Shown piece by piece: positions 11,448 to 22,799 of a DNA stretch of 64,000 bases. The translations under genes and the position numbers were made by a program. The stretch is from Erpobdella octoculata (Eukaryota > Annelida > Clitellata > Hirudinida > Erpobdellidae): the NCBI GenBank assembly GCA_963978895.1, contig OZ022241.1:39334806-39398805 (forward strand), read 5' to 3'. Under the pieces are notes generated by a model. It was not told the DNA's origin. It did not search any database and saw only the letters and a program-made list of their open reading frames with translations. Numbering within the stretch: position 1 is the first letter of the stretch; every line of letters starts with the position of its first letter.

Positions 11448-14400
11448 TCATCTCTGCCTCTGTTGGAGTAGTCTGTCGATAGCAGCATTCAAATCTCCAG
11501 AGGTTGCTATCAAACCTGTAAAAAACCGGGAAATAAAAATTACTAAATTAAATACTTTTGCGAAGCAGATATTAGAAAATTATCTCATGCAAAAGAATAA
11601 TTAAATAAAAAGCATACAAAAAAGACATTGATAATGACAAGGTAAAACCACATTTAAAATATTTACCCGCATTGATACAAGCAATTTGTGCTGATGTATC
11701 ATGTTTGAATTATACACTATAAGAGATGATTAAACAAACCAAACGTCTAATATACTAACACTGGAGGTTGGCCTCTCTGTTCAGGAATCCCATGGCAGCC
11801 AGTTGATCGAGCTGTGACCTGTACCTTTGCTCTGGCGGCTCCATCTGAGGCTGGAAAGCAACATCGCGGTGTTAATTGGAATAAATTATTATAACCAGAA
11901 TCAAATAAATGAAGCATTTAAAAAAAGAAAAGAAAATTTCATGACATTACATATAATATCTCAACACGTTTTCATCGTTAATCGTTTCTAGTCCGTTCAC
12001 CTTACTCTGAACGTCAAATCTTGGCAGATCAACCACACCTGTTTCAAAGTTTCACCCAGACGACTTTTCTACAAGCCTTCCTTTAGTCTAGTTTTAAGGC
12101 CCGCACCGACGACAACATTGTCCTAACAACCCAAAAAAAAACCCAATAAATATGTTAGCTAAAAATAGAAACCAAATGATTGATTCACCTGTATGCCATC
12201 TCTACAAAATAAACAATAAATAGCTACCTGAGCAGCTTGACCTGTAGTTCCACCACCAGCAGTACCCGCCGACATCATTCTCATCATTTCCGACATTATG
12301 CTGTTCATGTCCATGTTTCTGCCGCCAGCGCCTCCGACGAGCATGCCCGGAAAGAGAGGAGGATTCAAGGTTGAGCTCGTCGAGCTGCTGTTGGTGGTGG
12401 TGGTAGTTGTAGTGGCAGTAGCCGCCGTGCTGCCGGCCGAACTGGTAACGCCGGCCGGATCATTGTTGCTTGAAGCGGTGGTGCTAGCGGCAGCGGTCCC
12501 GGATGTCATCGGGACTGGAAAAAGTGGAATGCCAAGACCAAGACTGAATGGGACAATTGAACATTAGCCAGATTTCTATTAAGTTAACAAAATAATATGA
12601 AGAAGAATCATCTAAACATTTCAACTCCTAATTTACTCATAAAAGTAAAAAAAAAACAACAAAAAACAACAAACTTTGGAGCTTCTTGCTGGAGTTGAGC
12701 CATGCCTTGTTGGATCTGCAAGAGGGCCTGAAGTGCTCGAGGGTTTGCCATCAGTCCTTGAACGTCAGGGTTCTGGAACTGAAAATAATACGTACAAAGG
12801 ATTATCATATTAGGCCGTAGAAAAGCTGTAGAAGATCCATGCGATTGCAGCTTACCCCTTGGAGAATGTTCGGCAAACTCTGGGAAATCTGCTCTCTCAT
12901 TTGTGGATTTCCTTGCAGAAGAGGATTGTTGGCCAACACCTATTAGATAATAATAATAATAATAATAATAACCCAATAAATAGTTCATCGATAAAAATTT
13001 TATTGAAAAAAAAATGGTAATTGAAATATTTCCAATAAAATATATTAAGGGTGCACCAAAATTTGGTTACAATAAGATTACACCAAATTTTATAAAAACC
13101 CTATTCATTACTATCATACTGCATTTAGAGTTCTACATTTGATATCATATTGACATCTGTTAAGTTATATTAACACTGTTTATCACCACTAAATCTATTG
13201 TAGATAGAGTATTTTTCATATCGACAACCCTCGTATAATAAGCGAACAAAATCTAACTCCTGTAAAGAGAACATCAGAATCTGGAAATTAACGTACCGGA
13301 ATTAGAATCCGGCAGAGGAAAGTGAATCCGGCATAGGTTTATTATAAAGATGAATAAATTATTACTTATTTACCTGTTGAGCAAGCTGTGGATTAGAAGA
13401 GAAGTTCTGAAGCATGGACTGAAAGAAAGGAGACTGAATTAACTGTTGCATCATCTGTGGATTGGATGTCATCTGTTGGAACATGCTTTGCATTCCAGGT
13501 GAAGAGAACATTCCTTTATAAGTAAGCAGTGCAATAAATATATATTTTTTCTATTATTTAATCTTTCTAAATTCAAAACGATCGCCTCGCGTTCCCAAAA
13601 ACACGCAGAGATCTTGTCAGCACGTCAAAGTGAGATTTCACCAATCTCTTTCATAATGAAACGAGTCTTTCTAATATCTTAATTCTATGAAACGCGCACT
13701 CACCACCACCACCACCACACCCTCACAACAATTACAATACAAGAAGAAACTTGTTCTATTTTAAATTCGATTTTAAAAGCGGATTCAAATATCAAACCCG
13801 CTCCTAAGTTTGGAGGAGCTGTGAAAGAGTTTGTGTTTCCAGGCGACGTTGCGGCATTGTTGGGAGCTGCAGCCGACCCGGACGACCACGGATTGGGCAG
13901 GGGGTCCCGGTTTTCTTGGCCAGCGTTCGGGGCGACACTTCCTGCATTCGTATCACCTGGTGAGAAAAATAAAAATTCAACTGTTTATACTCGACCGTAA
14001 GACGTAAACCCTCTTTCAGGCTGAAAAAGGGAGAAAAGTTAAAAAAGTTCCGTTAAAACAGAGTACTACTTTTCATTTATGTTAAAACTCTCTAACTTTT
14101 ACACAAAACTTGTATGAGAACGAAAAAAAAACTACCAAACTTGAAGAATACAAATTTAAAATTAAATATAACGAACAACAGTTTTACAAAATTTGATGAT
14201 GAAAAAATGCAACTTTCGAAAAATCAAAATCTCACTGGCGAGAGAGGCAAACGGATTTCTTCCCAAACTTTCAGTAGCAGCGTTCATCATCGGCTCTTGT
14301 ATGTCGTTGTACATCCTTTGAAGTGCTCCAAATCCACCCGGCAAACTCTGCGGACGGAGCGAAAAAGTAAGTAAGTAGGTAGGTAATAAAAGTAACAATA

Positions 14401-17400
14401 TCATGAAATATTGTAAATATTTAACAAAGGGTTAAACAGAGTAAGCACGCTTCTAGACTGGTTATTTATCATCGTTGATATTGCAAGCGTTACTGAATGT
14501 ACTATAAATAGCCTTCGTAAATAGAAGATCAATATTATTGGTTAATTTATGCCATAACCTGACAACCAATTATAAATGCACACATCAAAGTTAATTTTAC
14601 ATTTTAATTCTAAAGTTAAAGAAACAACTTAATAGCAAGAGGACAAGACATCAAGATGATGATCATGATACCTCTAAATTGTTCATGGCTCTGTCTTGAT
14701 TTCTCAGCAGTTCCTGGAACATAGCAGGATTTCTGGCTATCTCCAGAGTCTATGTGGAAATTAATTAAAAGACATAAAGTAACGGGATGAGTAATAAACT
14801 AATAAAACGCACGAGATAAACAAATGAAGTTTTGAAAGAAAAAATAAATAGAACCCGAGATGACAAAACGTGGAAATGAATTTCAAATGAAGAAATCAAA
14901 AAATCAATAAGTAATGAAACAAAAACTTAATGCAAATTTAAAAACTAAGATACGAACCTGTCTCAAAAGGTCTTGATTGTTTAATAAGTGCGATACTTCG
15001 GGATTTCGCTGCGAGAACATTTTTTTTTAAATAATAAAACAATTCAGTTAAAAAAAATACACAAACAAAACATTAATTTCATTCGAGCAGTAAAGTTGAC
15101 AAAAATTCGTCTCAATACCTCCATGAGTTGCTGTATCTGAGGGTTGCTGGTGAAGAAATGCCTCAGGACATCGGGATTGGAAAGCAGTTGCTGGACCATC
15201 GGCGAGTCCATCATCTGCCTCATCAGATTCGGATCGCTCATGAGCTTCGGGAAAAAGTTGAAGTTAAAACGCATTCGTTTAAGAGTTCCGCTTACACGAT
15301 CAGACCGACGGTCGCTTTACAACGTTGGCAGCTCGCTGATGAGACTAGTATCTCAAAATACACCATATTTTATAAGCTCTCAAAGTTATAAAAAAATAAA
15401 AACAGTTTATGTAAGCACCTCACCTGTCTCTGAATATCACCCATATTCCCCATGCCCCCCATGCCGAGACCACCGGGCATGTCCGAGCCGAAAAGGGACC
15501 CGAAGGGATCAAATCCACCCGGTTGAGAAGAACCGAAACTTCCCGTTGCTGCACTGGTCTGTAGTCAAATAACGATATTATTAAATAATATATTATTTCT
15601 TTTATTTTTACATTATTAATGAGAATATTGAATAAATTATGTCATGAATATTGCATACAGGTGCACACGAGATCGTGGTTATACATTAAATTGCTCATTG
15701 ATTTAATGAAGCTTCGTGAAGGTTTTTCCTTCATCTAAAACGAAACTCTGTTTTTTCCAAAACGAAACGGCGGAAAAACCACAACTGATGTACGTACGTT
15801 AAGAAAAAAAATTCCAACTGTAAGAAATCTAATATGACACTACGACACACACAAAAATGATTATCTGAGAAAATCGTTACGTACGTAGGTAGGCGACGTC
15901 GCGGTCGACGGCTGCGTGGCCGCGGACGACACCTGGCCGGGGGTCTGGGTTGGCGGCACCTTTATGACGAGATGCACGACCACGCCGTTTTTGATTCCGT
16001 GCTGCTGGAGCGTATCCCCGTCTTTCAGGATCTTACCGGCAAATATCAGACACAGTAACTCTTGTTTCGCATCAAAAGCTTTTGCTACCTCTTCTCTTAA
16101 CTGGAAATAAATAAGTAAATAGATGGGTTGATGGATGGATTAATAGATAAGGATGACAATAACTAATTAGTGATTCAACCACATGAATGTCTCTTGACAG
16201 AATTATTATGCGTAATGTAATTTAATTGTTAAGTTAATAAAACCTTTGCGAATAAAAATTTTAAACAGCTAAAAATTAAAAAAAGATATTAGAAATCAAA
16301 TAAAACCAAAATGGTTGTCGTTGTCTTTAATTATTAAAGAGATTTACCAAAAAAAGAACTGTTCTCTATACTAGACGATAAATCAAGATTAGAAAATCAG
16401 TCTAAAAGAGCCAACCATTATCTGGTACAAGAGCATGCTATAAAGATGAACTTTCTGGTAAAAAAAAAACACTACTCAAGGATGATAGGCACTTTCTGCG
16501 AAAGCAAGTCAAGGATGGATGAATATATAAAACGACATCTGGCAATTAAGACAATTCAAAGGTCACTGTAAGAAAAGGTGCGTAGTGAGAGCCTACTTTA
16601 ACCAGCAATTAAAAGAGAAAACTAGAATGACAAATATCTACGTTTGATATTTAAATAATTTTATTTTATTCATAAAAAATATTGAAATAAAATTTATTGT
16701 CATATCTTTGGCTCAATTATGAGATATACAAATTTACCATAAAAAAAATTTATTTCATGTATTTTACTTAAATTTTTACAGTCAGTATCTTAGAATGCTA
16801 TAAGATATATTTGCTGCTTGTTTTCATAAAACATTCACAAAATAAATATAACTAAAAAGCATAAATTCATTAAATATGATACAAATTTACCTTAAAATTG
16901 AACGCTCGAAATTAAAACTAACAAAATCTATATTATTACACAAAATCAGACCCTTTACCGGTAAATTTTTATAAATAAAAAAATTGTATCTTTTATCTAT
17001 ATGAAATTCAAGTTATAAAATAATATTTCACAATCTTAAGATTAAGGCACGCAACAAGAAAACTTGTAAGTTATAATAATTTATATACAAATAAATTTGT
17101 GTTAGTTTAAAACACCGAAAATAATTTCTGGACCTATTCTACATGATTACCTAAAAAAGTTCTAAAATGCATGTCATGCAGGACCATGTGTTGGTACATG
17201 GTAAAACAAAAACCATAGTAATTGAATGTTTTCAACTGCTGCTGATTTTATATTTGTTTACAATAATTCTCAAGAACAATCTAGAATTTAGTGTGGTGTG
17301 AATTTGAAATTTTATTCGGTAAAAGCATGACGACGCATGGAACATGGATGGGACAAGAAAAAGAAGCTACAAGCTACAATTACAGTGCAAGTAATTAATT

Positions 17401-17548
17401 AAGCAGCGCTCACATTGACACACTGGACTAGACGACTAACCTTTAATATATTGTCTTCTTGATTCAAATTAATTACTTTTTGCTCCTTGGTTGTTTTGAC
17501 AGTTATTTTAATGATCGTTTCCACGTCGCCGATATCTTGTTCGGCCAT
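11448..17548 (-). CDS. UBQLN: Ubiquilin (UBL-STI1-UBA proteasome shuttle factor)
   Basis: Ubiquilins carry ubiquitinated clients to the proteasome, binding the proteasome by the N-terminal UBL and ubiquitin by the C-terminal UBA, and act as chaperones for membrane proteins. Fourteen coding exons join in consistent phase (5' to 3' on minus): 17548-17441, 16100-15885, 15558-15424, 15244-15119, 15008-14958, 14749-14672, 14347-14236, 13956-13798, 13513-13374, 12939-12856, 12778-12675, 12543-12228, 11850-11760, 11515-11448. The product is 595 aa, the usual family length. The UBL is near residues 12-83 (IIKITVKT...[14 protein letters not shown]). STI1 segments with NP-rich helices lie near 154-238 and 331-403. 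A low-complexity Ser/Thr linker near 440-520 precedes the UBA near 550-592 ([25 protein letters not shown]). All donors are GT and acceptors AG. The 1.3-kb first intron is AT-rich. Confidence 0.95.
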
Positions 17549-18744
17549 TTTATTTTAAGAAAACAAATAGATACGATTTATCGAATGATTAAGAGACACG
17601 CAAACGCTGCCAATCGTGATGAAAATTATTTGTGGTGGTCTTAAGAACTTACATAAGAAATTAGCCGAGTAACAAAGAATAAAAAACTTTTTTTAAATTA
17701 ATTAAAAATAAAAACCTTTGCAATTAATATTAATTTTAAGTCAAAAGATTGAAATTGAAAGTACCTAATTAAAACCTTTCTTACACGTTGGTCTTTTCAT
17801 AAAGTCTCCTATTTATTTAACCAGCGGGTTTTCTACTAAAAATCTCGGTATTTTTCTTTTTAAAATATTTCTTGTAAGGCAGCAGTCATGAAAACTTTGC
17901 ATGCCAACAAATATATCAATGCTGAATTAGATTGTTCGAAACTGAAGAAATTCAGTTGGAACTTATGCAACTTCACGGACACAAAAGAGTTTCTATTATG
18001 ACAATGACAAATAAAGTCCATGACCCCGTGAAAGAGAATTGACAGTTCACCGTAGGGCAGGAACGACGAGCTGGCTGCTTCCTCAGGACCATTTTTGGGA
18101 ACTGCAAATTGTTAAACGATCCCTTTTCGCAACAATTAAAATTGCATCAACATAGCAGTTGATCATATAGATAACATGATGTTTATATCGATCAATTAAA
18201 GGTTCAGGAGGCTGTGACCCAGTAAACATGGCAACACTTTTGTAACGTTTCTTTTTCGTTACTTAAAAAATCCCCTCGACGTCTACGGTATCGACGTTAG
18301 TCCCACGTCCACGGGTGGAAATAGAAAACTCGAAGTCTTCATGAATTGACCTGCCTGATCATATGTGGTCACAGATTAACACCGTCCTGTAGGCACTCAT
18401 GTTTCTCCATTCTTCCTAGGCCACTATATATGGGCACTCATGTTCTTCCTCGGAAAAAGACGCTCCTTCCTTGGCTCCTTGTTCCAAATCTCTTATTCTG
18501 CCACGGAATGGTCTACCAATCTCACAATTCAATCGCATTCAATGCCATCAACACCGCCGCCAAAATAAAGAAGTATACAATCTCTGCCTTCCGGAAAGAA
18601 CAGTCTATAAAATCACGCTATTCGTGTTTAATAAGTGTCTGCACGAAAACCGTCTGCACTACTATAGGGGGTTATTTTAGCAAAGCCATGGGGAGGGCAA
18701 AATGTTAATAAAGCCCACACATTCCACAATTTTACTCTTAATGC

Positions 18745-18860
18745 TAGATCTTTTCCCCAAAATAGCTGATGACGGGGAAAGCAGTCATACTTACTTTTCC
18801 TTCCCAAAATAGCCGATGACTGGGGAACGTAGCTACTTTTCCAAGACCTTATACATACTA
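18745..18860 (+). repeat. Dispersed repeat with the core AAAATAGCTGATGAC, copy 2
   Basis: Two units, CCCAAAATAGCTGATGACGG and CCCAAAATAGCCGATGACTG, about 55 bp apart, followed by TTTTCCAAGACCTTATACAT. The core and its downstream TTTTCCAA...CCTTATACA order match the copies at 8,870-9,060 and 57,880-57,985. Confidence 0.65.
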
Positions 18861-19787
18861 ACCAACAGGAAAAAATATTTCTGAGACTCATTTTTGCTTT
18901 AGGAGCGCTGGGAATTTATTGAATGAGATTACATTAAATAATAAATATATATAAAAATATATAGGAAGCTTTGAGAGGTACCCTATAAAGCATAATCATC
19001 CCCAAAAATACACTACATTCGAGAGCCATTGAAATTTGAATTTCATTTGAATTCTCACATTTAGCAAATAAGCATGCACCCCCTTTCAGACCCATAAGAC
19101 CCTATACCTCCCTTTCTAGAATCCTGCATAAGTCTCCATTGAACAGTGGTTTCAAGGTTCCATCAGGAATGGAGTGTCACTTTGAATGAATTTTTTGTAA
19201 AAAAAAAACACTAAAGACACCAGAACTGATAATTTAATTTAAAATCAAGTTTTCAATCTGTAAACAATGAAACCTAAACAGAGAAACAATCTATTCTCTA
19301 ACCGCTAAGTTTTACGTTTTTACAAAAAAAACAAGAAACCAGCATGCGCAATCATCGCATAGAAAAAAAAAACTCTCGTCATCTTTGAAAATACAATTCT
19401 CATTTTCCGTTACATTTACACTTAACTCGTAAGATCTCCAGGTTGTGCAACATGGTGGTGAGAGACCTGTGGTTATTATCATCATCATGTTCCAATCAGC
19501 CATACAAACAAACAAACGCATCCAATTTCAAGCGCCGGTCGGATTCAATCCGACGGCCTCCGTGGAAACAGTCGCAACGTCACGAACACAAAAAATGAGT
19601 TTGCTTGGCCGTGTGCCGTAGAAAAGTCGCAATGCGATGACGTTAAAAACCACACATATAAAAGCTATAAATCCAGTTGGCAATCCTGAGATATTTGTAA
19701 GCAATGCCTTTTCAGAACCTGAATGAAGTTCTGCCCTTTAAACTGCTTCTGTTTTTCTTTTCAAACATTTTAATGGTGAATATGGAA

Positions 19788-19868
19788 GGGAGAGAGAGAG
19801 AGAGAGAGAAAGCAAGAGTGAAAGTAAGAGAGAGAGAGAGAGAGAGAGAAAAGAAAAGAAAGAGAGAT
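19788..19868. repeat. (GA)n tract
   Basis: A GA dinucleotide run with AAG interruptions, about 80 bp. Confidence 0.93.
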
Positions 19869-20537
19869 AGTAGTAATGATGAATGACAAAAACAAAAAGA
19901 TGACGTCAGCGATAAAAAAATATAGAAAAAACTGAAAACTTCACCAAAAAAAACAACAACAAATAAAATAAATAAGTTTGATGCACCATAAGCACTCTGA
20001 AATCGTTCCAGCACAGCTTAAATATAGAAAGAAAAAAATTACAAGAGACTGCAGATGGAGATTGAGGGCATAATTGATCACGTTACGTAATAATAACTGA
20101 TTCATACCTCAAAAACAATAGATGAAAATATAAAATTACAAAGGGCATATTCGATCACGCTACACGTTTTTAACCGATCCATACCACGAAAAATATAGAT
20201 GAAAAAAAATTAAAGTTCTTTAAAGACCCATTAATTAATAAACTCTCACAAAATGTTTCATTGTATGTGAGTGGAAAACCAGCATATGTCTTGTTAGTAG
20301 GTTAGTAGCATCAACTGCAGAAAGAAAAATTGCAGTGCCGAAGGGACCGTCGATAAACTCTCGATGGATTTCAAACCTGTTGGTTAGTAGATTTAATAAA
20401 CAATTGAAACAGTCAAGAGTTTCAAGACAACCCCGCCCGGTCGGATGTCATCATCGAAAAGGAAAGAAACCGAATAAATAAAATCTACGGTGCAATCTAC
20501 AGAAATTTTCAAGCTTCCACGTACGAGAAATAAATTC

Positions 20538-20700
20538 ACACACACACACACACACAAACTTAGACCTACGTAGGATACCACACATACACACAAACTTAGA
20601 CCTACATAGGATAACACACACACACAAACTTAGACCTACATAGGATAACACACACACACAAACTTAGACCTACATAGGATACCATACACACACAAACAAA
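20538..20700. repeat. CA-rich minisatellite, four ~34-bp units
   Basis: The segment AAACTTAGACCTAC starts at 20,556, 20,592, 20,626 and 20,660, separated by (CA)n runs. Each unit holds a near-palindrome (CCTACGTAGG in the first, CCTACATAGG in the other three). Period is 36, 34 and 34 bp. Confidence 0.9.
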
Positions 20701-21141
20701 CAAAAAACAATACAGTCCAATTTGAGAAGAACCACACCGCTGCGAGCCAGTCAACTATTTGCCGAGAAGCAACGAATGCCGGATCCGGCCTGCAGTTTCG
20801 CGAGTCGACCGTGGACGTTCCGGCAACCAAAAAAAAACTCCTAAATAACTCAACACAGACATGCAATTGGTCGATATGATTTGAAAAAAACAAACAAACA
20901 AGAAACAGCTACCAATCATTCACCTGCATTGTTAATATTATTAGTGTATTCATTAACGTTAATGTAAAAACGATATTGAGTAGGTAAAAAAATAACAAAT
21001 TCATTCCCGTTAACGATAACGAAAGTGAACTGATTGTGTTACATTCTGGAGCAAATTATGCAAATTAGTAGCACATGAATATTTATATAAAAAAAACAAT
21101 AACAAAAACCTAAGACAGTATCAAATATGCAGATTTAAAAA

Positions 21142-22799
21142 TCACACGGAACCAAGCAAAATCATTGGAAGCAAATTCCCAAAATCGATCGATTCAATCA
21201 GACTGATCTGAGGAACTGTCTGGTCAGGGGATGAGTTGTTTGGATTTTTGTGAACGACACTACCCTCTGCGACGGGACTACTTGAATTCGAATCGTCCAA
21301 TGGCGACAGGGCCGAGACGGTCGGCAGGGCGGAAGGCCCTCCGGACGACAGGAGAAGCGACACGGAAGCCGCGGAGAAAGGAGGGGGGATGGAGGCCAAA
21401 GACGATGGCAGCGACAGAGCAGAAGAGTTAGCAGCAGGAAATGGAGATATTAATTGTACCCTAGGAGTACTGGTCGTTTCGACGTGGGGCCTGGACTGGA
21501 ACCAAACGTGCCCGAGTATCTCGTCGGTGTGCAGCCTCTCGTTCGGGTCTGTCCGTAGTAAATTTTTGAGGAGACATTTCGCCTGAGTCGTGGATCTTTC
21601 GGGGATCGAGAAGACCCCCTGTCGGATCTTTTTGAAGAGGACGCCGACGTCGAGGTCGTGGAAAGGGTACTGACCGGCCAGCATGGTGTACAGAACCACC
21701 CCGAGGCTCCAGACGTCCGCGGACCTGCCTGAGTATCCCCCGGAAGAGAACAGGATCTCGGGACTCACGTAAGCCGGGCAGCCGTGCCTGTCGGTCAGCA
21801 GGTCGTCTTCTTGATTGGAAAGGACGTACGAATCTTCCAGGCTGTCCAGTACCAGGTGAGAGCTGGTCCGAAAAATTTTAAATTTATTTTACAAACAATA
21901 TAACATTATTAAATTGACCTATTCTCAGTTTAAGACTTTGTTCTGAATTATTATTTTATTTATTTATTTATTAACTAAATAAAGTTGACGCCACCGAACG
22001 CTACTAAATTGAAATACTATAACCCAACCGTCAATTACAATATGAAACAAAAAGTGTTATACCCGAACGAAGTCTAAAAAAAATGAAGTTTATAGAATAC
22101 CAGTTAAAAATTAACGCAAAATCGTCTTTAAGATCTCACCATTTGCTGTCTTTGAAAACAAATTTTCTCAGCTTGAGATCCCTCAGGATGACACCGTTCT
22201 CGTGGCAATGATCGACAGCCGACACGATCTGAGTAAACAAGCGACATGCTTCGTCATCTTTCAACTTCCGTTGCTTTCTGACGTAGGAGTGGAGATCCCC
22301 GTAGGAGGTGTCGAAGAACGCATAAGCCCGGTTGCTGCCGATGACGATCTCCTTGATGTTGTTAATGTTTTTATGACACCCGGCAACCCAGTAGGGAGAT
22401 AATATTTCTTTATACTTTGCTACCGGAAGAACCTTTAAGAAAGTCATCAAAGATATTAGGTAGGTAGACGTTGGTTTTGTTTCATTTCTAAGAGGGTGTA
22501 TAAAAAAAGTTAAAAACGGACAGACGACTAACCTTGCAAACAGCTTCACGTCCCGTCGTCGAGTGAACAGCCTGACAAGCGAACACCAGACCGGTGAACG
22601 AGTCGTCCGGAAGACCAGAAACTAAATATTTTCCTATCTTGCTAACAACAGATTTTTTAGAAAACGGAGAGAACAGAGACAGGTTATCCGACCTGACGTC
22701 AGGGCTCAGAGCACCGCCTCCGTCGTTGGAATCGGTATTATTAATCTCATGTTTTGTAGTACTTAAGCCCAGCACCGGTCTGAACCGGTTGGAATACAT
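21142..22799 (-). CDS. TRIB: Tribbles-family pseudokinase
   Basis: Tribbles proteins are scaffold pseudokinases that bring substrates such as C/EBP to the COP1 ubiquitin ligase. Three exons join in phase: 22799-22533, 22432-22140 and 21862-21142, giving 426 aa. The catalytic loop is LRDLKLRKF near residue 172 in place of HRDxKxxN, and the DFG position reads SLE (LDSLEDSY near 194); both are Tribbles hallmarks. Also present are [24 protein letters not shown] and [11 protein letters not shown] in the C-lobe. A C-terminal DQTVP near residue 400 fits the COP1-binding DQxVP motif. The linker between kinase domain and tail is long and Ser/Pro/Ala-rich. The start at 22,799 is the first ATG of the exon before MYSNRFRPV; an untranslated upstream exon is possible. 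Confidence 0.95.

Larger units (their letters stand above)
17549..21141. other. Ubiquilin-Tribbles intergenic region
   Basis: No supported gene. Both neighbours are on the minus strand, so the ubiquilin promoter and the Tribbles 3' region are here. It contains a copy of the AAAATAGCTGATGAC repeat (18,745-18,860), a (GA)n tract (19,790-19,865) and a CA-rich minisatellite (20,538-20,700). A stretch at 18,410-18,660 translates without recognisable similarity and could be a decayed transposon fragment. Confidence 0.55.

Noticed and set aside
15128..15572. Plus-strand frames of 87 and 142 codons
   Set aside because: They lie antisense to ubiquilin exons 3 and 4, whose splicing and STI1 sequence are clear on the minus strand.
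18346..18708. Possible gene of about 120 codons
   Set aside because: Two overlapping frames are equally open and neither gives a recognisable domain; it may be a decayed transposon fragment, but I could not support that.
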